A stretch of 64,000 nt of DNA from Paracidovorax anthurii (GCF_003269065.1 NZ_QLTA01000016.1:31700-95699); one strand, 5' to 3'. Numbered from the stretch's first letter, positions 8,663 to 17,513 are shown. Program-made: numbers and translations. Notes: a model not told the origin generated them from the letters alone.

Positions 8663-9118
8663 TCAATCCGCCGGCGCGGACCGCGCGTCGGCGCGCTCCT
8701 GCGCCGCCAGGATCTCAGGCAGGTGGCCGCCGATCCAGTCGGCGAGCGCCTGCACCCGCAGCCCCACCTCGCGCCCCAGGGGCGTGAGGCTGTACTCCAC
8801 GTGCGGGGGAACCACCGGATAGGCCTTGCGCGCCACGAACCCGTCGCGCTCCAGCCACTGCAGCGTCTGCGCGAGCATGCGCTCACTCACGCCGGCCACC
8901 TTGCGGCGCAGCTCGCTGAACCGCAGGGTGCCGTCGTGCAGCGCCACCAGCACCAGCACGCCCCAGCGGCTGGTGACGTGCTGCAGGATCTCGCGCGAGG
9001 GGCAGGCCGGTGACAGCACGTCGCCCCGGCGCATCAGCTCGGCCAGCGACGTGGGCGGCCCCTCGGTGCAGGCGGCGGGCGGAGGGGGAAGGGACACCGC
9101 GGGCGGGGTGGTCGTCAT
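8663..9118 (-). CDS. HxlR-family transcriptional regulator (QorR-like)
   Basis: 151 residues. A winged-helix HxlR domain spans roughly residues 38-135: CPSREILQHVTSRWG, the recognition helix region GVSERMLAQTLQWLERDGFV, and the wing YPVVPPHVEYSLTPLG. HxlR proteins are small dimeric regulators, often of a divergent oxidoreductase gene. Here the partner is the NmrA-like gene starting at 9205, the same arrangement as qorR/qorB (ytfH/ytfG). The start at 9118 has AAAGG upstream. It probably represses its neighbour in response to a redox or electrophile signal, as inferred from the family. Confidence 0.9.
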   Translation of the reverse strand: MTTTPPAVSLPPPPAACTEGPPTSLAELMRRGDVLSPACPSREILQHVTSRWGVLVLVALHDGTLRFSELRRKVAGVSERMLAQTLQWLERDGFVARKAYPVVPPHVEYSLTPLGREVGLRVQALADWIGGHLPEILAAQERADARSAPAD

Positions 9119-9136
9119 AAGCTTACCTTTTTGTTG

Positions 9137-9169
9137 GTACTTACGAAAAGTTTGTACTCTTGCTATTGT
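9137..9169 (+). promoter_or_regulatory. Putative HxlR operator overlapping the promoter of the NmrA-like gene
   Basis: GTAC at 9137 and GTAC at 9154-9157 bracket an imperfect palindrome (GTACnnAC...GTnnGTAC orientation). TTACGA (9141-9146) and TATTGT (9164-9169) are spaced 17 bases apart and look like -35/-10 for the plus-strand gene. A bound regulator would cover the -35 box. Confidence 0.5.
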
Positions 9170-9204
9170 CGCGCTCCTGTCCACTCTTCACAAGGATTCC
9201 GAAC

Positions 9205-10065
<861 letters not shown>

Positions 10066-10176
10066 GCCCCCCTCCCTGAGCCGCCTTCGGCGTCTTCCCC
10101 CCGAGGGGGACGACGCCAGCGGCCCGGTCAAGCCACGGCTCTGCGGCATCCGCTGGCATGGCCTGCTCCGCGGCCA
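10066..10176 (-). repeat. ~110-bp dispersed repeat, copy A
   Basis: Its reverse complement aligns along its length with 22023-22131 (shared blocks include GCCGCGGAGCAGGCCA, a GTCGTCCCCCT-type block and a CTCAGGG end). It starts directly after the TGA of the QorB-like gene. The CCCCC/GGGGG block can form a short hairpin. Confidence 0.75.
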
Positions 10177-10239
10177 TCCGCCTCGGCGACCATCGCCGCA
10201 TTGGGTGAGAGCACCCACCCGCCGGACCCGCTCGGCGAA

Positions 10240-10362
10240 GTCGATTGCCGCGCAATCACCTGCAGCGGCGCCCCGATCCCATCTCTCTTGCGCTCGCGAG
10301 CTTCGGCAAACAGGTTGAACTCCAGGGCGCTGCGGGGTGTGATCGTGCGGTCAGGTAGAGGG
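10240..10362 (-). pseudogene. Possible gene remnant (unidentified)
   Basis: On the minus strand this stretch translates without stops and contains PLPDRTITPRSALEFNLF then AEARERKRDGIGAPLQVIAR, which has the look of real protein. I cannot name the family. There is no start codon context and the frame runs into the repeat. It may be debris of a mobile element. Confidence 0.25.
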
Positions 10363-10419
10363 TCGTTGTGTGCTCACGGAATGAGCCCGTGGGTTTTGAG
10401 AGATCTCCAAATCAACGAC

Positions 10420-10481
10420 TTCGCAAAATACGACGGATATTCGCATGCCTGGACATGGGCAGATTCCATTTTGTCGATCAT
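10420..10481 (+). promoter_or_regulatory. Perfect PIP box with -10 element (HrpX-type promoter)
   Basis: TTCGC at 10420-10424 and TTCGC at 10440-10444 are separated by exactly 15 bases, the exact plant-inducible-promoter consensus bound by HrpX/HrpB AraC-type activators. GATCAT at 10476-10481 begins 31 bases after the box, within the 30-32-base spacing known for these promoters, and matches TATAAT at 4 of 6 positions. Transcription would start near 10488, about 27 bases before the ATG at 10515. This placement rules out the longer in-frame start at 10368. Confidence 0.8.
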
Positions 10482-10514
10482 GTGCGCGCTTTACTACCTG
10501 AAATCGACAAAATC

Positions 10515-11972
10515 ATGAAACCTGTTTCCCAGAGCGCAGTATTCAAGCGCGCATCGTCTTCGAAGAACAACGACTCCCAGACGGAATTGCAGCGCACGCA
10601 ATCCGAGAGCCGTTCAAAATCGGCTCAGTCGCTATCGACAGCCGCACATGCAAGCGGTATTCCGACCACCCGTGGCGAGGCCTCCGGCAAAAGCCACAAG
10701 GTTATTTCACCCCGAAACGCGAAGATCCAGAAGTTGTCTTCGCCATCCACCAGCCAACCGATCAAAGAACGTGTCGAAGCAACCGTCGGGAAAATCAGGG
10801 GCATTCACGCAAAGATGAAGCCTCGGCTCGATGCCCACAAGGAGCATGTAAGGAATGACCCGAATCGCACGCAAGCCTACATTCCCAATGGACTTGAGCC
10901 TTGCGACGAGGTGAATGCATGCCTGGATTCGCTGGTGACGACGTGCAATGAAGATTATTCTTCCGAAGAGGCCAAGGCCGTACAGAAGGAATTGAGCGAT
11001 ATAGCCTCCGATCTCCGGGAGATTTCCAACCTTTCCGAAGGGGAAATGGAACGGGTTGCCCTGGACTACATCTTCGCCGTTTACAAGGACAAAGGCATTC
11101 CCGTCCTGGATGCCAACTCGAACACGAAAGAAGACAGAACGGCCCACCTGATGAAGATCGTGTTCGACGTCCCGAACAGCAGCAAGATCGACGGCATACA
11201 GGAAAGCCATCAATTCTCGTTCCCGTATCTCGACAACTATGACAAGATGGCAGAGAACGAGTTGCGCCTGTTGACGAAAGACAGCTCGATTCCGGATTTG
11301 AAAAACAAGACCATTTCATTCGTCGGCGCCGGCTTCCCCTTGTCCGCCATCATGTACCATATTCATTCGGGGGCGCAGATTCATCTGGTGGATATTGACA
11401 AAGGCGCTTGCGAAAGGGCCAAGGCCTTCCTGGATATTTGCGCCAAGGCCAACATCCTCAACCGGGATGATTTCTCCATCACCCAAGGTGATGCCAGCCA
11501 GATCAAATACACCCGGAAATCGACCGCCGATATTGCGGCGCAAGCGTCCGAAACCATGGTGGATGCCTCGCGGCACCCGTCAGGGGTCTCAGAACTGCAG
11601 AGCGACGTCCTGGTCTTTGCCGCGGCATTGCCCAGCGAAATCAAGGCCGCCGCCTTGAAGAATGTTTCCTCCGGAGGATTGGACGTCATCAATCGGTGCA
11701 CCTCCGAAACAAACAACCTGCTTTATCCGTCCACCAAGTTGTCTTCTTTGCAGAAGAATTATGGCCTGGAGAATGGCAACCGTGTTTTCACGCCGGAGAA
11801 AATCATGTATCCGGAATACGCCTACAGAAACAAGACCTCCATCAATTCGGCGGGCGTTCGGGTCAACAAGAAGGGCGTGCCCGCCATTGAAACCAACAAA
11901 ATCAACCAGAACACCGCCCAAAAGATTGGCGTCAAAGTAAACACCGAATCCAGGGGCACGGTCATGCATTGA
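10515..11972 (+). CDS. Nicotianamine-synthase-like protein, candidate type III effector
   Basis: 485 residues. Residues 1-50 contain 13 Ser and few acidic residues, as in type III secretion signals; there is no Sec signal. Residues 126-480 resemble plant nicotianamine synthase. PCDEVNACLDSLVTTC (129-144) recalls the N-terminal LVTTC motif, FPYLDNYDKMAENELRLL (236-253) the FPYxxNYxKLxxxE motif, ISFVGAGFPLSAIM (267-280) the SAM-binding loop with acidic LVDID (291-295), DVLVFAAAL (364-372) the VVFLAAL strand, and INRCTSETNNLLYP (392-405) the LRSAHGxRAFLYP segment. Nicotianamine synthase condenses three S-adenosylmethionine molecules into the metal chelator nicotianamine. The start at 10515 is set by the PIP promoter. 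Lower GC than its neighbours. Secretion and activity are inferred; a related SAM-dependent enzyme is the alternative. Confidence 0.75.
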   Translation: MKPVSQSAVFKRASSSKNNDSQTELQRTQSESRSKSAQSLSTAAHASGIPTTRGEASGKSHKVISPRNAKIQKLSSPSTSQPIKERVEATVGKIRGIHAKMKPRLDAHKEHVRNDPNRTQAYIPNGLEPCDEVNACLDSLVTTCNEDYSSEEAKAVQKELSDIASDLREISNLSEGEMERVALDYIFAVYKDKGIPVLDANSNTKEDRTAHLMKIVFDVPNSSKIDGIQESHQFSFPYLDNYDKMAENELRLLTKDSSIPDLKNKTISFVGAGFPLSAIMYHIHSGAQIHLVDIDKGACERAKAFLDICAKANILNRDDFSITQGDASQIKYTRKSTADIAAQASETMVDASRHPSGVSELQSDVLVFAAALPSEIKAAALKNVSSGGLDVINRCTSETNNLLYPSTKLSSLQKNYGLENGNRVFTPEKIMYPEYAYRNKTSINSAGVRVNKKGVPAIETNKINQNTAQKIGVKVNTESRGTVMH

Positions 11973-12206
11973 ACGGCATTGCACTGAGCCGAGCGGTGTC
12001 TGGCCTCCAACCCGGGGGCCAGTGCGTCGATGGCGCTGCCGGGCGCACGTCGACGGGGAGCGATGGCGGGTCGAACATGGTCAGCCGAGGCGGCAGGCCC
12101 GCGGCGCTGACGCCGCTGCGCGCGCCCCCCGGAAGATCGCAAACACGTTCCTACGCCGCCCCACCCCCTCATCGGACGGAGCGGGCCGCGCTGGTACGCT
12201 CAGGGC

Positions 12207-13247
12207 ATGCCCATTTCCCCGTCCCTGCCGGCGGCGCATGCCGGAGCGCCGGCCATGAGCGCCCGCCCGCCCCCCCTTCCCGCCTACATCGCCCTGGCCG
12301 GCCCCACGGCCTCGGGCAAGACGGACGGCGCGCTGGCGCTGGCACGCGCGCTGGCGCCCCGCCAGCCCGTGGAGATCGTCAGCGTGGACTCGGCCCTGGT
12401 GTACCGGGGCATGGACGTCGGCACGGCCAAGCCCTCGGCGCAGGAGCTGGCCGCCGTGCCGCACCACCTGATCGACATCCGCGATCCGCTGCAGGCCTAC
12501 AGCGCGGCGGAGTTCGTGGCCGACACGCAGCGGCTGCTGCGGGACATCCGCGCGCGCGGCGCCCTGCCGCTGCTGGTGGGCGGCACCATGCTGTACTTCA
12601 AGGCGCTGTGGGACGGCATCGACGACATGCCCCCGGCCGACGCGGCCGTGCGCGCCCGCATCGAGGCGCAGGCCGCTGCCGAGGGCTGGCCCGCGCTGCA
12701 CGCCGAGCTGGCGCGCGTGGACCCGGCCACCGCGGCGCGCCTCGCGCCCGCCGACAGCCAGCGCATCCAGCGCGCGCTGGAGGTGTGGCATGTGTCGGGC
12801 CAGCCGCTATCGAGCTTCCACACTATCAAAAAGAGAGCAGACAATGCAGCGGATTCGCCGACATGCGTGCTCTTTTCCCTGGAGCCGACCGATCGAGCCT
12901 GGCTGCACGAGCGCATCGCGCGGCGCTTCGACGCCATGCTGGAGGGCGGCTTCGTCGAAGAGGTGCGGCGCCTGCGCGCGCGCGGCGACCTGCACCCGGA
13001 CCTGCCCTCGATGCGCTGCGTGGGCTACCGACAGGCCTGGGAGGCCCTGGACGCGGAGGCCGCCACCGGCACCCTGCCCCTCGCGGCCCTGCGCGAGCGC
13101 GGCATCGCCGCCACGCGGCAGCTCGCCAAGCGGCAGATCACCTGGCTGCGCGGCATGCCCTGGCGCCGCGCCATCGCCTGCGATGCGCCCGATGCCACCG
13201 GGCAATGGGTGGAAGCCGCGCTGGCGGCGCTGCACGCCGCGCCATGA
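12207..13247 (+). CDS. miaA: tRNA dimethylallyltransferase MiaA
   Basis: 346 residues from this start; ATG 12255 (330 residues, GGAG upstream) is a good alternative. MiaA transfers a dimethylallyl group to A37 of tRNAs reading UNN codons. The P-loop is GPTASGKT, followed by [19 protein letters not shown] (substrate and tRNA contact), [13 protein letters not shown] and the C-terminal GYRQAWEAL plus [14 protein letters not shown]. Between GQPLSS and LEPTDR the segment [19 protein letters not shown] is encoded by a reverse-oriented copy of the dispersed ~44-bp repeat. The stop overlaps the next gene's ATG (ATGA). Confidence 0.95.
   Translation: MPISPSLPAAHAGAPAMSARPPPLPAYIALAGPTASGKTDGALALARALAPRQPVEIVSVDSALVYRGMDVGTAKPSAQELAAVPHHLIDIRDPLQAYSAAEFVADTQRLLRDIRARGALPLLVGGTMLYFKALWDGIDDMPPADAAVRARIEAQAAAEGWPALHAELARVDPATAARLAPADSQRIQRALEVWHVSGQPLSSFHTIKKRADNAADSPTCVLFSLEPTDRAWLHERIARRFDAMLEGGFVEEVRRLRARGDLHPDLPSMRCVGYRQAWEALDAEAATGTLPLAALRERGIAATRQLAKRQITWLRGMPWRRAIACDAPDATGQWVEAALAALHAAP
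12822..12865 (-). repeat. ~44-bp dispersed repeat, minus-oriented copy inside miaA
   Basis: The reverse complement begins CATGTCGGCG and continues GCTGCATTGTCTGCT and TTTTTGATAG. It aligns with the mutL copy at roughly three quarters of positions. It is translated in frame within MiaA. Confidence 0.7.
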
Positions 13248-13951
13248 CGCACGCCGCCCACGGGCCCACGCCCTCTGGCACGCCGCTCCTGCAGGCACAG
13301 GGGCTCTGCAGGCACTACGGCCCCGGCGCGCCGGTGTTCCAGGACGTGCACCTCGCGGTGCGGGCCGGCGAGTTCGTCGCCATCGTGGGCGAGTCGGGCG
13401 TGGGCAAATCCACCCTGCTCAATTGCCTCGCGGGGCTGGACGCCTGGCAGGCCGGCCGCGTGCTGCACGGGGACACCGACCTCGGCACGCTCGATGAGGC
13501 CGCGCGCGCCCGCTGGCGGCGCGAGCACGTGGGCTTCGTGTTCCAGGCCTTCCACGTGCTGCCGCACCTGGACGTGGCGCAGAACGTGGCCCTGCCGCTG
13601 ATGCTGCTGGGCCGGCACGATCCCGCGCGCGTGGAGCACATGCTGCAGGCCGTGGGGCTGGAGGGGCTGGGCGCGCGCCTGCCCCGGCAACTGAGCGGCG
13701 GCCAGCTCCAGCGCGTGGCCATCGCGCGGGCGCTGGCGCACCGCCCCGGCCTGCTGCTGGCCGACGAGCCCACGGGCAATCTCGACCCCTCCACGGCCGG
13801 GCGCGTGATGGACCTGCTGGTGGCGCAGACGCGCACGCACGGCGCGGCCCTGGTGCTGGTCACGCATTCACCCGCAGCGGCGGCGCGCGCCGACCGGGTG
13901 CTGCGCCTCACCGCCCGGGGCATCGCCGACGCCGCGGCACCGGCGGACTGA
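13244..13951 (+). CDS. ABC transporter ATP-binding protein (LolD/MacB/AttE type)
   Basis: 235 residues. Walker [11 protein letters not shown]-loop [13 protein letters not shown], signature [15 protein letters not shown], Walker [13 protein letters not shown] and switch VTHS are all present. The FQxFxLLPxL-type Q-loop is typical of ATPases that pair with FtsX/MacB-like permeases moving lipoproteins or hydrophobic substrates. ATG overlaps the miaA TGA by ATGA. The permease gene starts 20 bases downstream, so the two make one transporter. Confidence 0.92.
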   Translation: MTHAAHGPTPSGTPLLQAQGLCRHYGPGAPVFQDVHLAVRAGEFVAIVGESGVGKSTLLNCLAGLDAWQAGRVLHGDTDLGTLDEAARARWRREHVGFVFQAFHVLPHLDVAQNVALPLMLLGRHDPARVEHMLQAVGLEGLGARLPRQLSGGQLQRVAIARALAHRPGLLLADEPTGNLDPSTAGRVMDLLVAQTRTHGAALVLVTHSPAAAARADRVLRLTARGIADAAAPAD

Positions 13952-13970
13952 GCGCGCCCCCCCTCGCGCC

Positions 13971-16601
13971 ATGCTCGCCCTTCTGCGCACCTTCTCCTGG
14001 CAGGAACTGCGCCACCACCCGTGGCGCGCAGCGGCGGCCGTGGTGTCGGTGATGCTGGGCGTGGCGCTCGCGTTCGCGGTGCACGTGATCCATGCCTCGG
14101 CGCTGTCGGAGTTCTCCCAGGCCGTGCGCGCGGCCAGCGGCCAGCCCGACCTGCAACTGCGCGCGGCCCAGGGCCCCCTGCCCGAGGCGCTCTACGGCCG
14201 GGTGGCCACGCACCCCCTGGTGTTGCGCGCGGGCCCGCTGCTGGAGGTCACGGTGCAGGCCACGGCCCCCGGTGCCGACCCGGCCCGCGCGGCCCCCGTC
14301 GCGCTGCGCGTGCTGGGCGCCGATCCGCTGCTGCTGCCCGCCATGGCCCCGGAGCTGGTCCCGCGCGCCTTTCCTGGCGCCGGGCGCCTGGCCATGCTGT
14401 CGCCCGGCACGCTGTTCCTCAACGCGGCGGCGCTGCAGGCCCTCGGGCTGGAGGGCGGCCGGCGCGCCGCGCTGCGGCTGCGCAGCGGGCTCGCGGTGCT
14501 CGATGCCGAGGTGGCGGGCAGCGTGGCCGCGGGCGGCCCCGCGCTCGCGGTGATGGACATCGGCGCCGCGCAGGACCTGTTCGGCCGCGGGGGTACGCTG
14601 AGCCGCATCGACGTGCAGTTGCGCCCCGGCCAGGGCGTGGAGGCGTTCCAGGCCGCCCTGCCGGCCCTGCTGCAGGGGATGGGCGCGGCCCCGCAGGTCG
14701 CGGTGGTGCGCCCGCAGGACGCCGCGCAGCGCACGGACCAGCTCTCGCGCGCCTACCGCGTGAACCTGACCGTGCTGGCGCTGGTCGCGCTGTTCACGGG
14801 GGCCTATCTCGTCTTTTCGGTGCTGGCGCTCAGCGTGGCGCAGCGCGCACCGCAGTTCGCGCTGTTGGCGGTGCTGGGCGCCCCGCCCCGCGCGCGCCGC
14901 GCGCTGGTGCTGGCCGAATCGGCCGCGCTGGGGCTGGCGGGCAGCGCGGCCGGCATCGCCCTGGGCACGGCGCTGGCGGCCCTGGCCCTGCGCCAGCTGG
15001 GCGGCGACCTGGGCGGGGGCTACTTCGCCGGCGTGCAAACGCCGCTGCACTGGAGCCCGGGCGCAGCGCTGCTCTACGGCGCACTGGGCGTAGCGGCCGC
15101 GCTGGCCGGCGGATGGTGGCCCGCCCGCGCGGCGGAGCAGCTGCCCCCGGCGCAAACCCTCAAGGGGCTGGGCGCGGCCTGGGGCACGGGGCCGCGCCTG
15201 GGCCCGGCCGCGCTGGCGGTCGCCGCGGGCGGCGCGCTCGCGCTCCTGCCGCCGGTGGCCGGTATCCCGCTGGGGGCCTATCTGTCCGTCGCCTTGCTGC
15301 TGGTGGGCGGCATCGGCCTGCTGCCGGCCGCCGTGGAGATCCTGCTCGCCGGGCTGGCGCGCCGCGCGGCCCGCAGGCCGCTCGCCCTGCTGGCCCTGGA
15401 GCGCGCGCGCCGCATGCGCGGCATGGCGGCCGTGGCGGTGGGCGGCGTGGTGGCCAGCCTCAGCCTGGCCGTGGCGCTGACGGTGATGGTGGACAGCTTC
15501 CGAGGCTCCGTCATGCAGTGGCTGGACGCGGTGCTGCCCGCACCGCTCTACGTGCGCGCGGCCGGCGCGGCCGGCGCGGCGGGCGACGACGGTGCCGCGT
15601 TCCCGCCCGGCTGGGACGCCGCGGTGGCCCGCCTGCCCGGCGTGGAGCGCGCCGAGGGCCTGCGCGCGGGCAGCCTGCTGCTCGACCCGGCGCGGCCGGC
15701 GGTGGCCCTGCTGGCGCGCCCCTTGGGTGGCTCAGGTGGCGCGGGTGGCGGCGCGTCGCACTCGCTGCCCCTGGTGCAGGGCCCCCTGCCCGTGCCGGAT
15801 GGCCGCGTGGGCCTCTATGTGAGCGAGGCCGTGCTCGACCTCTACGGCGTGCGCCCCGGCGGCGACTGGCCCGCGCTTTCGCAGGCATTTCGGCCGCTTG
15901 TCGTTGATTCCACTGCGCCGACAGCTACGTTTTTCATAGCAGGCGTCTGGCGCGACTATGTGCGCCAGTTCGGCGCCGTCGCCCTGGAGCGCGCCGACTA
16001 CATCCGCCTGACCGGCGACGCCCGCATCAGCGATCTGGCCGTGTGGCCCGCGCCCGGCACGGACGAATCCGCCCTGCGCGCAGCCATCGGGCAGGAGGCG
16101 GCGCGGCTGGCGGACACGGGCCCGGCGCCGCCGGCGCTGGAATTCAGCACGGCCCGCGCGATCCGCGAACGCTCGCTGGCCCTCTTCGACCGCAGCTTCG
16201 CAGTCACGTACTGGCTGCAGGCCGTGGCGATCGGCATCGGGCTGTTCGGCGTGGCCGCGAGCTTCAGCGCCCAGGTGCTGGCGCGGCGCAAGGAATTCGG
16301 GCTGCTGGCCCACCTGGGGCTCACGCGCGCGCAGGTGCTGGCGGTGGTGGCCGGCGAAGGCGCCGCCTGGACCGCCGTGGGCGCCGTGGCCGGAACGGCG
16401 CTGGGGCTGGCCGTCTCGGCGGTCTTGGTCCACGTGGTGAACCCGCAGAGCTTCCACTGGACCATGGACCTGCGCATCCCCGCGGCCCGCCTGCTCGCGC
16501 TGTGCGCGGCCGTGGTGCTCACCGGAAGCCTGGCCGCGTGGCTTTCCGGCCACGCGGCGGGCCGGCGCGACGCGGTTCTGGCAGTTAAAGAAGACTGGTA
16601 A
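13971..16601 (+). CDS. ABC transporter permease, FtsX/MacB-like (AttFG type)
   Basis: 876 residues. A first transmembrane helix after about residue 20 is followed by a long periplasmic domain. A central set of helices (NLTVLALVALFTGAYLVF and following) lies near residues 262-480, with a second periplasmic domain and a C-terminal helix set with FtsX-like ARRKEFGLLAHLGLTRAQVL. This duplicated FtsX layout is usual for long permeases of the LolCE/AttFG group. In related genomes such an ATPase-permease pair is followed by a secreted CrtC/AttH-like protein. Here that gene lies further on (20768), beyond an intervening cluster. Confidence 0.9.
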   Translation: MLALLRTFSWQELRHHPWRAAAAVVSVMLGVALAFAVHVIHASALSEFSQAVRAASGQPDLQLRAAQGPLPEALYGRVATHPLVLRAGPLLEVTVQATAPGADPARAAPVALRVLGADPLLLPAMAPELVPRAFPGAGRLAMLSPGTLFLNAAALQALGLEGGRRAALRLRSGLAVLDAEVAGSVAAGGPALAVMDIGAAQDLFGRGGTLSRIDVQLRPGQGVEAFQAALPALLQGMGAAPQVAVVRPQDAAQRTDQLSRAYRVNLTVLALVALFTGAYLVFSVLALSVAQRAPQFALLAVLGAPPRARRALVLAESAALGLAGSAAGIALGTALAALALRQLGGDLGGGYFAGVQTPLHWSPGAALLYGALGVAAALAGGWWPARAAEQLPPAQTLKGLGAAWGTGPRLGPAALAVAAGGALALLPPVAGIPLGAYLSVALLLVGGIGLLPAAVEILLAGLARRAARRPLALLALERARRMRGMAAVAVGGVVASLSLAVALTVMVDSFRGSVMQWLDAVLPAPLYVRAAGAAGAAGDDGAAFPPGWDAAVARLPGVERAEGLRAGSLLLDPARPAVALLARPLGGSGGAGGGASHSLPLVQGPLPVPDGRVGLYVSEAVLDLYGVRPGGDWPALSQAFRPLVVDSTAPTATFFIAGVWRDYVRQFGAVALERADYIRLTGDARISDLAVWPAPGTDESALRAAIGQEAARLADTGPAPPALEFSTARAIRERSLALFDRSFAVTYWLQAVAIGIGLFGVAASFSAQVLARRKEFGLLAHLGLTRAQVLAVVAGEGAAWTAVGAVAGTALGLAVSAVLVHVVNPQSFHWTMDLRIPAARLLALCAAVVLTGSLAAWLSGHAAGRRDAVLAVKEDW
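15897..15940 (+). repeat. Probable diverged ~44-bp repeat copy inside the permease gene
   Basis: Shares TTGTCG, CTGC, CAGCTA, GTTTTTCATAG blocks in order and spacing with the mutL copy, but is the most diverged of the in-gene copies. The encoded FFIAGVWRDY may simply be native permease sequence. Confidence 0.35.
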
Positions 16602-16793
16602 GCGGAATACCGTAACAAAATATAGTGGTTTCGCTTTATGTTCTAGCAAAATAGAACAATTGCAAACGAATGGGCCAAGACCATGAAAGAGAGGGGATGG
16701 CCACGCAAGCGTTAGCGCATTGCGCCTTGCAAGTCATCAACAAGCCATCGGACCGAGGCAACCAGAAGCCCGGCCGAAAGAGGAGGTTTACCA
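16602..16793. promoter_or_regulatory. AT-rich leader upstream of the IPTL-CTERM gene with inverted repeat
   Basis: This 192-base stretch is distinctly AT-rich near its left end. GTTCTA at 16640-16645 and TAGAAC at 16652-16657 form a 6-bp inverted repeat around GCAAAA, which could be an operator or hairpin. TATAGT at 16621 is a possible -10 without a clear -35. A strong AGAGGAGG ribosome-binding site lies just before the ATG at 16794. Confidence 0.4.
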
Positions 16794-17513
16794 ATGCTTC
16801 GACAATCCCTGCGCTGGCTGGCCGGTGCGGCCCTGGCCGCGGCCCTGTGCGGCCCCGTTGCCGCACAGTGGGTCACTCCCCCGGGCAGCTCGCTCGACGT
16901 GCCCCCCGGCGGCGCCATCGACATCGCCTGCACCTCGCTGGACATGCAGGGCACCCTCAACATGAACGGCGGCACGCTGAACGTGGACTCCTCCGCCACC
17001 TTCGGCTCCGGGGCCACCGTGACGGGCTCGAACGGCACCATCTCCGTGGGGGGCGACCTCATCCTCTCGGGCCCGCTGGACGCCGGCAACAACACGCTGG
17101 TGCTGCGCGACGGATGCGATCCCGGCAACACCACCCAGCTCAGCGGCACGCTGGTCGTGCAGAACCTCGTGCTGCAGAGCACCACCGGCCGTGCCTTCGT
17201 GCTGCCAGCCGGCGCGAACATCACCGTGCTGGGCACCCTCACCCTGCAAGGCACCTCGACCCAGCCGGTGCAACTGGCCTCCGCCAGCGGCACGGCCGTG
17301 ATCAACCTCGGCCCGAGCGCCACGGTCACCCGCACCTTCGCGTCCGTGCCCTCCTCGGTCCAGATCGGCGCCGCCACCTCCACGGTCATCTCGATCCCCA
17401 CCCTCAGCGAATACGGTCTGATGCTGCTGTCGCTGCTCCTCGGTGCGGCGATGTACTGGACGCGGCGCGATCCCGCCGCCGCGCGGGCCGCCCTGGCGCG
17501 CCTGCGGCGCTGA
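16794..17513 (+). CDS. IPTL-CTERM surface/sorting-domain protein
   Basis: 239 residues. The N-terminal signal peptide ends near VAAQW (residue 23). The body is made of repetitive short beta-strands rich in Gly, Thr, Asn and Ser (LNMNGGTLNVDSSATFGSG and similar), suggesting a beta-helix. The C-terminus has IPTLSEYGLMLLSLLLGA followed by a hydrophobic stretch and Arg-rich tail, the IPTL-CTERM signal thought to direct exported proteins to a membrane protease or sortase-like system. It heads a cluster with a collagen-like protein and a glycosyltransferase, suggesting cell-surface decoration. Confidence 0.85.
   Translation: MLRQSLRWLAGAALAAALCGPVAAQWVTPPGSSLDVPPGGAIDIACTSLDMQGTLNMNGGTLNVDSSATFGSGATVTGSNGTISVGGDLILSGPLDAGNNTLVLRDGCDPGNTTQLSGTLVVQNLVLQSTTGRAFVLPAGANITVLGTLTLQGTSTQPVQLASASGTAVINLGPSATVTRTFASVPSSVQIGAATSTVISIPTLSEYGLMLLSLLLGAAMYWTRRDPAAARAALARLRR

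Larger units (their letters stand above)
10066..10514. other. 449-bp intergenic region upstream of the effector candidate
   Basis: From left to right it holds the ~110-bp repeat copy A (10066-10176), a stretch that reads as a short gene remnant on the minus strand (about 10240-10362), and the PIP-box promoter (10420-10481). No intact gene is supported. Confidence 0.6.

Noticed and set aside
10368..10514. Longer N-terminal version of the effector candidate starting at 10368
   Set aside because: This start lies upstream of the PIP box and predicted transcription start, so the codons from 10368 to 10514 would not be on the mRNA. The ATG at 10515 also gives a typical Ser-rich secretion N-terminus.
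12000..12022. CTGGCC/GGCCAG hairpin after the effector candidate, considered as a terminator
   Set aside because: The stem is only six base pairs, the loop is long and there is no T-run.
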